Positions 26,652 to 36,546 of a stretch of 51,180 bases of DNA are shown in pieces. The stretch is taken from assembly GCA_022790955.1 (NCBI GenBank), contig JAAVYD010000062.1, positions 1 through 51,180 on the forward strand, written 5' to 3'. Position 1 is the stretch's first letter; each line of letters begins with the position of its first letter. The translations under genes were made by a program, and so were the position numbers. The notes below the pieces were generated by a model. It worked only from the letters and a program-made list of their open reading frames with translations. It did not search any database and was not told the DNA's origin. The stretch is from Bacillota bacterium (GTDB taxonomy: Bacteria; Bacillota; Clostridia; Peptostreptococcales; Anaerovoracaceae).

Positions 26652-26850
26652 TTTATCCTCCTTGGTTAAAATTAATTTATTTATAAAATATAAAATTATA
26701 TTTTATTATACATGAATATTGTTTGTGATACATACGTAATATAAGCAAAGTCTGTTTAAATGAAAGTAATCAAAGCAGCTTTGTAGTTTGTTTTATTATA
26801 TACGCAGGATTTTGAATATGCAAATAAATAGTGAAATTTTTAAAATAATA

Positions 26851-26879
26851 TTGACATTATATTACAAAAATAGTATTAT
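26851..26879 (+). promoter_or_regulatory. Sigma-A promoter of the YdbC-like gene
   Basis: TTGACA, 17 bases, TATTAT: near-consensus, about 80 bases before ATG 26962. Confidence 0.75.
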
Positions 26880-26961
26880 AATACTGCAAACGGATTGAAA
26901 ATTAAATATGTATTATTTGTTTGCATTGTTATGAATATTTGGAAAGAAAGGAGATAAAATT

Positions 26962-27288
26962 ATGGCAATTAATAAAAAAGAAAATTTTAAATTTTCTATA
27001 GTACGTCATTTCGGAGTGTTATCTACATCATCAACAGGATGGACTAAGGAACTCAACATGGTAGAGTGGAACGATACGCCTGCAAAGTATGATCTGCGCG
27101 ACTGGCGGCCCGATCATGAAAAAATGGGAAGAGGTATAACGCTGTCAAAAAACGAAATGAAAGAGTTGGTAGAGCTTATAGATTCGGGGCGCGTTTCAGA
27201 TATGTATTCTAATGATTTTACAGAAGAATTTAATGCTATGGAGGAAACCGGATCTGGGAGCGGCTTATATGATGATTTAACAGCGTGA
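26962..27288 (+). CDS. YdbC-like PC4/Sub1 family single-stranded nucleic acid-binding protein
   Basis: A 108 aa protein. The PC4-like fold is recognisable from FSIVRHFGVLSTSSTGWTKE, LNMVEWNDTPAKYDLRDW and the RPDHEKMGRGITLS segment. Lactococcus YdbC, the best known relative, binds single-stranded DNA/RNA as a dimer. The C-terminal ~35 residues are acidic and likely flexible, as in PC4 proteins with regulatory tails. An AAAGGAGAT site precedes the ATG, and a near-consensus promoter suggests good expression. It is a single gene. Confidence 0.85.
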   Translation: MAINKKENFKFSIVRHFGVLSTSSTGWTKELNMVEWNDTPAKYDLRDWRPDHEKMGRGITLSKNEMKELVELIDSGRVSDMYSNDFTEEFNAMEETGSGSGLYDDLTA

Positions 27289-27425
27289 TAGTTATTTGAT
27301 TTATTATTTAATATATAAAATACGGGAGGTAATGGCATAAAATAATTTTACAGACTTTCAGGTCGTATTTGTCAGTCAGAATATAAACTTTTTTAGCTGT
27401 AAGGTTTATTCGTACAGCAAATATA

Positions 27426-27476
27426 GGGCATAATTTCAGGTCGGTTTTATATCATTTGAAATTGTGCCTTTTTGTT
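27426..27476 (+). terminator. Terminator and hairpin cluster after the YdbC-like gene
   Basis: GGCATAATTTCA (27427) pairs with TGAAATTGTGCC (27457-27468), one G-T pair, followed by TTTTTGTTTTTT. Upstream there is GCTGTA / TACAGC (27396/27413). TTTCAGGTCG occurs twice (27356 and 27434). The remaining 27480-27835 is AT-rich with nothing recognised. Confidence 0.6.
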
Positions 27477-27835
27477 TTTTGATGGCGATTATATCTTAAT
27501 TGTCAATTATATCGGTTTTAATATGGAAATCAAAATTTATAGATAGTTTTTATTTAAGAAAAATACTGATAAGTATCATTGGCGGCAAATTTATTTGAAA
27601 ATAATTGACGTATAGGCAGTTCTTGTACTTTTTTTCAGACATCATATGGATTATAATATATATAGTAGATTTTTTGTGCTGTTAAGATCGAGCAAATTGT
27701 TATCAAGATAGTACGATAAGTTAGATTATATAAATGTAAGCTGCCGGCATGGCATTAGGATTGTTTTGCCGCTGTTTGTATTTCGTGTTAGTTTTGTGTG
27801 GCTGATCCAAAATGCTGTAAGGAGGTCGAAAGCGT

Positions 27836-28798
27836 ATGATTCCGAAAACTATGAAAGCAGTCTTATTGAACGGAGTAACTCAGGCTGCTGATATAAAATT
27901 TACAAGGTGTTCCGTTCCGAAAGTAAAACCCGGCTGGGTGCTGGTAAAAGTCAAGGCGTTTGGTTTAAACAGATCCGAACAGGTTTTAAGATTGTCCGAG
28001 ATAGAAAAAGATTATATAAAAAAGCCAATTATCCCGGGAATCGAATGCGCAGGAGAAATAGCGGACGCATCTGACAGCGGATTTGAAACGGGTCAGAAGG
28101 TAGTGGCGCTGATGGGCGGCATGGGCAGACGTTTTGACGGAAGTTATGCTGAATATGCGCTTTTGCCCGTCAGCTATGTCTTTCCCGTATATACAGGTCT
28201 TACATGGAAGCAGCTTGCAGCCGTTCCCAAAACATATTTTACCGCATGGGGTTCGTTATTTGAATGTCTGGATCTGAAATATTCCGATACTTTGCTGGTA
28301 AGAGGCGCAGACTGCGATCTCGGATATGCGGCGGTTCAGCTTGCGAAAGCTCTCGGCTGCCGCGTTATCGCCTCTGTATCTGATGAAAGCAAGAAGCCAT
28401 TTTTAGAAGAAGCGGATGAAGTGCTTATTGATACGGGAAATTTGAGCGACAAGTTATTCGGAGCTACAAAGGCGCTGGATCTGGCGGAGGTTAAAACTCT
28501 GTACGATACTATGCATTGCGTCATGAGAGGCGGAATAGTGTGCAGTGCAGAAGCTGTTCATGGCGAATCGGCTCTGGAGAAATTTGATCCGGTTAAAGAT
28601 ATTCCTAACGGCATATATCTTACAGGTTTTCACGATAATTCGCCTAATCAGGATATAATCAACGATGTCATTTCGTTTTTGGATATGCATCATTCCGCTC
28701 CTGGAATGGGAGCCGAGTACGCATTTGATGATATTGCGAAAGCGTGCGCAGATATGGAATCAGGAAAAGTGACAGGAAAAATCGTAGTGTATATCTGA
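27836..28798 (+). CDS. MDR-superfamily (quinone-oxidoreductase-like) dehydrogenase
   Basis: A 320 aa medium-chain dehydrogenase/reductase. The N-terminal GroES-like domain reads WVLVKVKAFGLNRSE and PIIPGIECAGEI, and the nucleotide-binding domain follows, with LLVRGADCDLGYAAVQLAKALGCRVIA. The catalytic-zinc Cys/His ligands of alcohol dehydrogenases are absent (N-R-S-E instead of C-x-T-D), so this is the zinc-less NAD(P)H quinone-reductase branch. The usual Gly-rich G-x-x-G-x-x-A is altered to G-A-D-C-D-L-G. AAGGAGGT lies 10 bases before ATG 27836. The substrate is unknown. It is followed by a 135-base gap. Confidence 0.82.
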   Translation: MIPKTMKAVLLNGVTQAADIKFTRCSVPKVKPGWVLVKVKAFGLNRSEQVLRLSEIEKDYIKKPIIPGIECAGEIADASDSGFETGQKVVALMGGMGRRFDGSYAEYALLPVSYVFPVYTGLTWKQLAAVPKTYFTAWGSLFECLDLKYSDTLLVRGADCDLGYAAVQLAKALGCRVIASVSDESKKPFLEEADEVLIDTGNLSDKLFGATKALDLAEVKTLYDTMHCVMRGGIVCSAEAVHGESALEKFDPVKDIPNGIYLTGFHDNSPNQDIINDVISFLDMHHSAPGMGAEYAFDDIAKACADMESGKVTGKIVVYI

Positions 28799-28933
28799 AA
28801 ATCTGAATAAAAAGGTAAAGGTATAACTCAGCGGATATGGTAAAATAAAATACGCTGCAGAAATACCGAATCAAATATGTTAAATTAATAAATATTAGAA
28901 GAATCAGTATTTACATGTGCGGAGATAATAATT

Positions 28934-30607
28934 ATGAATGATATGATTTTAATAGACATCGTAATAGATGACGAAACGAAAACGGTTTCGGAAGATAAGG
29001 GAATAAAGTTGTATGAGCTCGCTAATAAATATTATGGTGAAAGGGACGGATATAAAGCCATACTCGCAAGAGTAGACGACGTGGGCAGAGATCTTCTTTA
29101 TGAATTAAACAGATCGTGCAGAGTAGAATTTTTAGATCTGAGATGCAGACTTGCCAGGCTTGCATATCAGAAAACAATAATTTTTCTATATCTTATCGTG
29201 CTTAACGAACTGAAGCCTGAAGTTAAGGCGATGGTACAGTATCCGTTGAACGGAGGTATTTTTATAGAATTTGACAGTAAAATTCCAGGTACGAAGGAAT
29301 TTGCTTTTCGTATAGAAAAAAGAATGAGAGAGCTTATATCGGAAAATATAATGTTTCAGCGCAGGATTATTTCCCGTTCAGAGATTTTGTCGGAAAATCC
29401 GCCGGAATCCATAACAAAACAGCAGATAGATTTCATAAGAAACTGCGATGTGCAGGAAGTTTTTGAATATTCATATAACGGATTTTCAGCCGTATTTTAT
29501 GATCATCTCATGCAGTCGGCAGGAGCCCTTACGATCTTTGAAATAGTTCCGTATAACGGAAATATAATAATAAGAGTTCCTCAGCACGAAAGTCCAAATA
29601 ATATTAATATATACAGAGATGATGTTAAAATGTTTCAGACTTACGGGGAACTTGCTCACTGGAAAAATTTTATAGATTTGAATTATATTTCTGATCTTAA
29701 TAAAAAAATCGAAAACGGCGAATGGCACGATCTGATTCTCATAAACGAGGCGCTTCACGAAAAAAATATAGCCGAGATAGCGGATAAAATTGTTAAGAAT
29801 AATAAGAGAATAATCCTCATAGCAGGGCCGTCTTCCTCCGGAAAAACCACATTTGCGCAGAGGTTATGTATACAATTACGGGTAAACGGCAAAAAACCTT
29901 TATATATGGGTACGGACGATTATTTTATAGAAAGAGATCAAATGTCCAGAAACGAACGAGGCAAGTTTGATTTTGAAGATTTGTCCGCAGTAGACGTAGA
30001 TCTTTTCAATAATCAAATGAACGCTTTGCTGAGAGGTGAGATCGTCGATATGCCTGTGTTTGACTTTATAACAGGAAGTAAGCGCTACGGTACAAGGATT
30101 ACAAAAGCAGATGCCAATCAGCCTATCGTAATAGAAGGAATCCACGCTTTAAACAAGGCGCTTACAAGCCATATAGACGACAGCGAGAAATTCAGAATCT
30201 ATATAAGTCCTCTTACTGCGCTTAATATTGACGAGATCAACAGAATACCTGTTACGGATGTTCGTCTTATAAGACGTATTGTTCGCGATATGCGTTCCAG
30301 AAATAAAACCGCTCAGCAGACTCTCGAACAGTGGGACGATGTAAGGGATGGCGAAATAAAAAATATTTTTCCGTATAATGTGGAGGCGGACGTCGTATTT
30401 AATTCTGTCTTAATGTATGAGCTTGCAGTGTTAAAACCGTTTGCAGAAAAGGGTCTTAGCATTATTGAAAAAGGCGAGCCTGAATATCTCGAAGCTCAAA
30501 GACTGCTCAGGATTCTGAGCTGTGTGAAATCTCTCGATGGAATCAATGATATCAGCAATAATTCTATAATAAGAGAGTTTATCGGAGGCGGAATCTGGGT
30601 AAAATAA
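28934..30607 (+). CDS. Uridine kinase-like nucleoside kinase with N-terminal TGS/ThrRS-like domain
   Basis: A 557 aa cytoplasmic kinase. Residues 1-60 resemble a TGS domain (GIKLYELANKYYGERDGYKAILARVD), and about 60-240 resemble the second additional (editing-like) domain of threonyl-tRNA synthetase. The uridine kinase/PRK domain begins at about 290, with P-loop IAGPSSSGKTTFAQRL. The nucleoside-site region follows (GTDDYFIERD, then EGIHALN). This three-part layout is conserved in a clostridial/Thermotoga nucleoside kinase family. The substrate is a nucleoside by homology only. GGAGA lies 10 bases before ATG 28934. A strong terminator follows. Confidence 0.83.
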   Translation: MNDMILIDIVIDDETKTVSEDKGIKLYELANKYYGERDGYKAILARVDDVGRDLLYELNRSCRVEFLDLRCRLARLAYQKTIIFLYLIVLNELKPEVKAMVQYPLNGGIFIEFDSKIPGTKEFAFRIEKRMRELISENIMFQRRIISRSEILSENPPESITKQQIDFIRNCDVQEVFEYSYNGFSAVFYDHLMQSAGALTIFEIVPYNGNIIIRVPQHESPNNINIYRDDVKMFQTYGELAHWKNFIDLNYISDLNKKIENGEWHDLILINEALHEKNIAEIADKIVKNNKRIILIAGPSSSGKTTFAQRLCIQLRVNGKKPLYMGTDDYFIERDQMSRNERGKFDFEDLSAVDVDLFNNQMNALLRGEIVDMPVFDFITGSKRYGTRITKADANQPIVIEGIHALNKALTSHIDDSEKFRIYISPLTALNIDEINRIPVTDVRLIRRIVRDMRSRNKTAQQTLEQWDDVRDGEIKNIFPYNVEADVVFNSVLMYELAVLKPFAEKGLSIIEKGEPEYLEAQRLLRILSCVKSLDGINDISNNSIIREFIGGGIWVK

Positions 30608-30630
30608 TCAGTCACAGGTAAAAACTTAAT

Positions 30631-30670
30631 CGGCGGGGTACGAAAGCCGTACTTCGCCGTATTAATTTTA
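30631..30670 (+). terminator. Terminator of the nucleoside kinase gene
   Basis: CGGCGGGGTACG (30631-30642) pairs over 12 bp, with two G-T pairs, with CGTACTTCGCCG (30648-30659), then TATTAATTTTATT. Confidence 0.85.
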
Positions 30671-30754
30671 TTATTCGCAGATATCTTTATGATACTGATA
30701 GAAATCTGTTTTTAAAGGAGAACGGCGAACAGACTTTATTTTTGGAGGAATAAA

Positions 30755-31594
30755 TTGGATAATATTTATTTAGGATGTCACCTTTCTATTGCGAAAGGTT
30801 ATTATAAAGCGGTTCAGGAAGCGATTTCCATAGGAGCGAATACATTTCAGTTTTTTTCGAGGAACCCGCGGGGCGGCAGCGTTAAGGCGATAGATCAGAA
30901 TGATATAGATAAGCTGAAACAAGCTATGGAAGAATACGGCTTCGGACCGCTGCTTGTTCATGCGCCTTATACCATGAATCTGTGTTCAGATAAGGAAAGC
31001 GTGCGCGAATTTGCAAGAAATGTGCTGAAAGAAGATGTAGAAAGGATGAAATATCTGCCGGATGCGAGATTTCTGTTTCATCCAGGAAGCCATGTAGGGC
31101 AAGGGGCAGAAAAAGGCGTTTCGCTGATAACTGATGCCTTGAACGAAGTAATAACAGATGATAACGGACCTATGATACTGCTCGAAGGCATGTCCGGAAA
31201 GGGTTCGGAGATTGGAGGCCGCTTGGAGGAAATAGCGCAGATAATTCAGGGTGTGAAGCATAATAAGAATCTTGGAATCTGCATAGATACATGTCATCTT
31301 CACTCGGCAGGTTATGATGTGGTTAATGATTTTGAAGGCGTACTCGACGAGATAGACAGAGTTATAGGTCCAGGCAGAATCGGAGGCGTTCATATTAATG
31401 ATAATATGAACGGTCTTGGCTGCCATAAGGATCGACACGCGAAAATAGGCGAAGGTACAATAGGACTTGAAGCTATAGCTGCGATAGTATCAAATGAAAG
31501 ACTGACAGGGCTGCCGTTTAATCTGGAAACGCCTAACGAACTTGAAGGATACGCAAAAGAAATAAAAATGATACGGGATAAAATTGGCTGCTGA
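30755..31594 (+). CDS. nfo: Endonuclease IV (deoxyribonuclease IV)
   Basis: AP endonuclease of base-excision repair that cleaves 5' to abasic sites. The 279 aa TIM barrel carries the trinuclear zinc-site motifs: GCHLSIAKGYY (His at residue 9), LFHPGSHVGQG, LLEGMSGKGSEIGG, CIDTCHLHSAGYD, and VHINDN with CHKDRHAKIGEG near the C-terminus. Length is normal. The start is TTG 30755, set by GGAGGAATAAA. It opens a repair cluster with pcrA and ligA; the gaps are 61 and 12 bases, so all three may be one transcript. Confidence 0.95.
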   Translation: MDNIYLGCHLSIAKGYYKAVQEAISIGANTFQFFSRNPRGGSVKAIDQNDIDKLKQAMEEYGFGPLLVHAPYTMNLCSDKESVREFARNVLKEDVERMKYLPDARFLFHPGSHVGQGAEKGVSLITDALNEVITDDNGPMILLEGMSGKGSEIGGRLEEIAQIIQGVKHNKNLGICIDTCHLHSAGYDVVNDFEGVLDEIDRVIGPGRIGGVHINDNMNGLGCHKDRHAKIGEGTIGLEAIAAIVSNERLTGLPFNLETPNELEGYAKEIKMIRDKIGC

Positions 31595-31655
31595 AAGCGC
31601 CGATTTTATAAATGTTAATGCAAATATTAAAGTACAGGATTGGTTTATATAAATT

Positions 31656-33896
31656 ATGAATTATTCAGATTATCCCCAATATTTAGTAAATTTAAATGAA
31701 AAACAGAGAGAGGCGGCTATGTATGTAGATGGGCCTCTTTTGATCCTTGCAGGGGCAGGAAGCGGCAAAACAAGCACCATGACTCGAAGGATCGCTTATA
31801 TGATAATGGATCAGGGCATTTCTCCTTATAATATTTTAGCTGTAACGTTTACGAATAAAGCGGCCCAGGAGATGCGCGAGAGGGTGGAAAGCATTGTAGG
31901 CGAAGGGCTTCACATGTGGATAATGACGTTTCATTCGGCATGTCTGCGCATTTTAAGGATGAACGCCGATAAGATAGGCTATTCAAACGATTTTACCATT
32001 TATGATCCCGTGGATCAGCGGACCGTAATAAGAGCGTGCATAAAGGCGGAACCAAAAGCCAACGATAAGTCTTTTTCGCCAAATTACGTGCTGGGAATAA
32101 TCAGCGACGCGAAGGAAAAGGGTATGGACAGCTCGGAGTTCGCGCTCCATACTTCGGGATATAAGGGTGAGATTGTGGCAAGGCTGTATAAGGAATACGA
32201 GTCTACTCTGCGTAAAAATAACGCTATGGATTTTGACGATCTTATCTGGAAGACGGTGCATCTGTTTGAAACAGATAATGAAACTCTGGAAAAATACAGA
32301 GATAAGTTTAAGTATGTAATGGTAGACGAATATCAGGATACAAATTTTATGCAGTACAGGCTTGTTAATCTGCTTTCGTCCGAACATAAAAATATCTGTG
32401 TAGTAGGCGACGACGATCAGTGTATATATCAGTGGCGCGGAGCGGATATTAAAAATATACTGTCTTTTGAGCAGGATTTTCCGGGAGCTAAGGTTGTTAA
32501 ACTCGAACAGAATTACCGTTCATGCGGAAATATTTTGAAGGCAGCTCATTCCGTGATACAAAAAAATAAAAGCCGTAAGGATAAAGAACTGTGGACGGAA
32601 ATGGATGAAGGAAGCAAGCTGATGTACAGGCGGCTTGATAATCAGAAAGATGAAGCGTATTATGTGGCAAAAGAAATTGAACGTCTTAAATCGAACTCGG
32701 TGAAATATTCCGATTTTGCCGTGCTGTACCGTACAAACGTACAGTCGAGAAGTTTTGAAGAAGTTTTTATGTCGTTAGATATACCGTACAGAGTGCTTGG
32801 AGGAACAAAGTTTTACGACAGAAAAGAAATAAAAGACATGATAGCTTATATGACGCTTGTTTTGAATCCTGCCGATGATATCGCTTTTGAAAGAATTATA
32901 AACGAGCCTAAGAGAAGCGTGGGCGGAAAAACCCTTGAGAAGCTCAGGGTTCTTGCAGAACAGAGAAATGCCAGTTTGTTTGAGGTACTAACATATGACG
33001 ATGTGCTGGACGGTCTTTCCCAGAAGGCTGCGGAAGGGCTGCACAATCTTATAAAACTCCTGGCGGAGTGCCACGCGCAGCATGATGAAATGAAAGTCAG
33101 CGATATATACGACAGGCTTATGACGGACAGCGGATACCTTAAAGCCCTTGAAGATGCAAAGACCGTAGAGGCGGACGGTAGAATAGAAAACCTGCTGGAA
33201 TTTAAGTCGGTACTTTACGATAGAGAAGAAGAAAACCCTCAGCTTTCTTTAGCTGAATTTTTAGAAAACGTTGCGCTGATGGCGGATGTTGATAATCACA
33301 GACCTGAGGAAAACGCTGTAGTGCTTATGACGCTTCACAGCGCTAAAGGTCTTGAGTTTCCCGTCGTATTTATGCCGGGAATGGAAGACGGACTTTTTCC
33401 AGGCTGGCGCGCCGTCGAATCAGAAGAAGGACTCGAAGAAGAAAGGCGGCTTTGCTATGTAGGTATAACCCGCGCAAAGGAGCGCTTGTTTATGACGAGC
33501 GCTATTGCGAGAACTATTTACGGCAAAACCGAGTATACGCGCGAATCTCAGTTTTTAAAAGAACTCGATCCGCTGCTCTGGGACGACAGAGCGGACAGGT
33601 TAGGCGCCAAGAGTTATCAGGAAGAAAAGAGCGCGGGAAGCTCAGGCAGAACCAAGAGATATAATCAGTCGAATAAGCCGTTCGACAGATTAAAATACAT
33701 AAGACAGGACGTTGAAAAACTGAAAAATATGGGATCTGCTTCCAAGTCTGATCTGAACGCCGGAGATAAGGTAAAGCATCCTAAATTTGGCGAAGGTTTG
33801 ATCGTTTCCGTCAATAAAAATGTAGCTAATATAGCTTTCGACAGCGTCGGAATGAAAAAGCTGGCGCTCGATGTAGCGCCGTTGGTTAAGATTTAA
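31656..33896 (+). CDS. pcrA: ATP-dependent DNA helicase PcrA/UvrD
   Basis: Superfamily I 3'-5' helicase for mismatch/nucleotide-excision repair and removal of stalled complexes; 746 aa, usual length. Walker A is LAGAGSGKT (residues 31-39), motif Ia VTFTNKAAQEM, motif II VDEYQDTN, motif III DDDQCIYQWRGAD, motif IV LEQNYRS, motif V MTLHSAKGLEFPVV, motif VI RRLCYVGITRAKE. The C-terminal Tudor-like RNA polymerase-binding domain (AGDKVKHPKFGEGLIVSV) is present. The Shine-Dalgarno is weak (AGGATT, rather far), so expression may depend on coupling with upstream translation. Confidence 0.95.
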   Translation: MNYSDYPQYLVNLNEKQREAAMYVDGPLLILAGAGSGKTSTMTRRIAYMIMDQGISPYNILAVTFTNKAAQEMRERVESIVGEGLHMWIMTFHSACLRILRMNADKIGYSNDFTIYDPVDQRTVIRACIKAEPKANDKSFSPNYVLGIISDAKEKGMDSSEFALHTSGYKGEIVARLYKEYESTLRKNNAMDFDDLIWKTVHLFETDNETLEKYRDKFKYVMVDEYQDTNFMQYRLVNLLSSEHKNICVVGDDDQCIYQWRGADIKNILSFEQDFPGAKVVKLEQNYRSCGNILKAAHSVIQKNKSRKDKELWTEMDEGSKLMYRRLDNQKDEAYYVAKEIERLKSNSVKYSDFAVLYRTNVQSRSFEEVFMSLDIPYRVLGGTKFYDRKEIKDMIAYMTLVLNPADDIAFERIINEPKRSVGGKTLEKLRVLAEQRNASLFEVLTYDDVLDGLSQKAAEGLHNLIKLLAECHAQHDEMKVSDIYDRLMTDSGYLKALEDAKTVEADGRIENLLEFKSVLYDREEENPQLSLAEFLENVALMADVDNHRPEENAVVLMTLHSAKGLEFPVVFMPGMEDGLFPGWRAVESEEGLEEERRLCYVGITRAKERLFMTSAIARTIYGKTEYTRESQFLKELDPLLWDDRADRLGAKSYQEEKSAGSSGRTKRYNQSNKPFDRLKYIRQDVEKLKNMGSASKSDLNAGDKVKHPKFGEGLIVSVNKNVANIAFDSVGMKKLALDVAPLVKI

Positions 33897-35936
<2,040 letters not shown>

Positions 35937-35991
35937 GAAAGCTATATTCGTAAAATAAGGAAATGATTTGCCGAAGGTATTAATATAAAAA

Positions 35992-36190
35992 GCGGCAGTT
36001 GCCGCAGGTAAAATCTATTGATTAAGCAGGCTTGGTTTCAGGCGTAAATGTTACAGATGAAGTTATTGCAGAATATATTCGGAGTCAAGAATTAGAAGAA
36101 GAAAAGAAGAACGATAAATTTGAGATTAATGGACTTTAGGCGGCTTTAGCCGCGAGTATGAACCTGCCGACTTTTAGTCGGCAGTGGTTT
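35992..36190 (+). mobile_element. Decayed IS200/IS605-type insertion sequence
   Basis: A short relic between ligA and the SRP RNA. It has a left palindrome GCGGCAGTTGCCGC (35992-36005), the C-terminal end of a TnpA-like frame, GCGGC-TTTA-GCCGC (36140-36153) and GCCGAC-TTTTA-GTCGGC (36166-36182). The two right-hand hairpins resemble subterminal palindromes of IS200/IS605 elements. Most of the transposase is missing, so the element is dead. The left palindrome may also act as the ligA terminator. Confidence 0.6.
36026..36139 (+). pseudogene. C-terminal fragment of an IS200-type transposase (TnpA)
   Basis: An open stretch of 37 codons, preceded in frame by a stop at 36023, reads ...VSGVNVTDEVIAEYIRSQE and then an acidic/basic tail up to TAG 36137. 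This pattern (S-x-G-x-x-x-x-x-V-I-x-x-Y-I-x-x-Q) is that of the last helix of TnpA_REP/Y1 transposases. The catalytic HUH and Tyr parts are absent. Confidence 0.6.
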
Positions 36191-36314
36191 AATATAAATA
36201 ATATTTTTTTGAAAAAATTATCGCGATACTTGAAAAATAATAAAGTCTGATTTTGAAAGATAACCTGCAGATTCGATTTTATTAAAAAATAAAGCCTTAT
36301 GCGATGAAAATAGA

Positions 36315-36344
36315 TTGACGAAGTTATCGTAAATATAATATAAT
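36315..36344 (+). promoter_or_regulatory. Sigma-A promoter of the SRP RNA
   Basis: TTGACG, 18 bases, TATAAT, giving a start near 36351. It fits the pairing boundary of the RNA. The same promoter may read into dnaX if the RNA's terminal U run is bypassed. Confidence 0.7.
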
Positions 36345-36350
36345 GTCTAA

Positions 36351-36516
36351 GTGCAGTTGTCCTTTGACGGCTTTATTGGAATGACTTGGGTCCTGCGCAA
36401 TAAGAACCTGTGAACCTCGTCAGGTCCGGAAGGAAGCAGCGATAAGTAGGACCTCTTATGTGCCGCAGATAAGCCTTTTTCATTTCTGATAAAGCCATCA
36501 AAGGGCAGCTCTTTTT
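36351..36516 (+). ncRNA. ffs: Signal recognition particle RNA (small, 4.5S-like)
   Basis: RNA scaffold of the signal recognition particle, binding Ffh. The universally conserved domain IV core GTCAGGTCCGGAAGGAAGCAGC occurs at about 36419-36440. The long outer helix pairs TCCTTTGACGGCTTTAT (about 36360) with ATAAAGCCATCAAAGGG (about 36489). At about 160 bases no Alu domain seems present, unlike the ~270-base B. subtilis RNA. A T6 run at 36512 ends it. It lies 30 bases before dnaX, the usual Firmicute order. Confidence 0.92.
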
Positions 36517-36546
36517 TAGTTTTTTTGCATCGGAGGCTTTGTCGAT

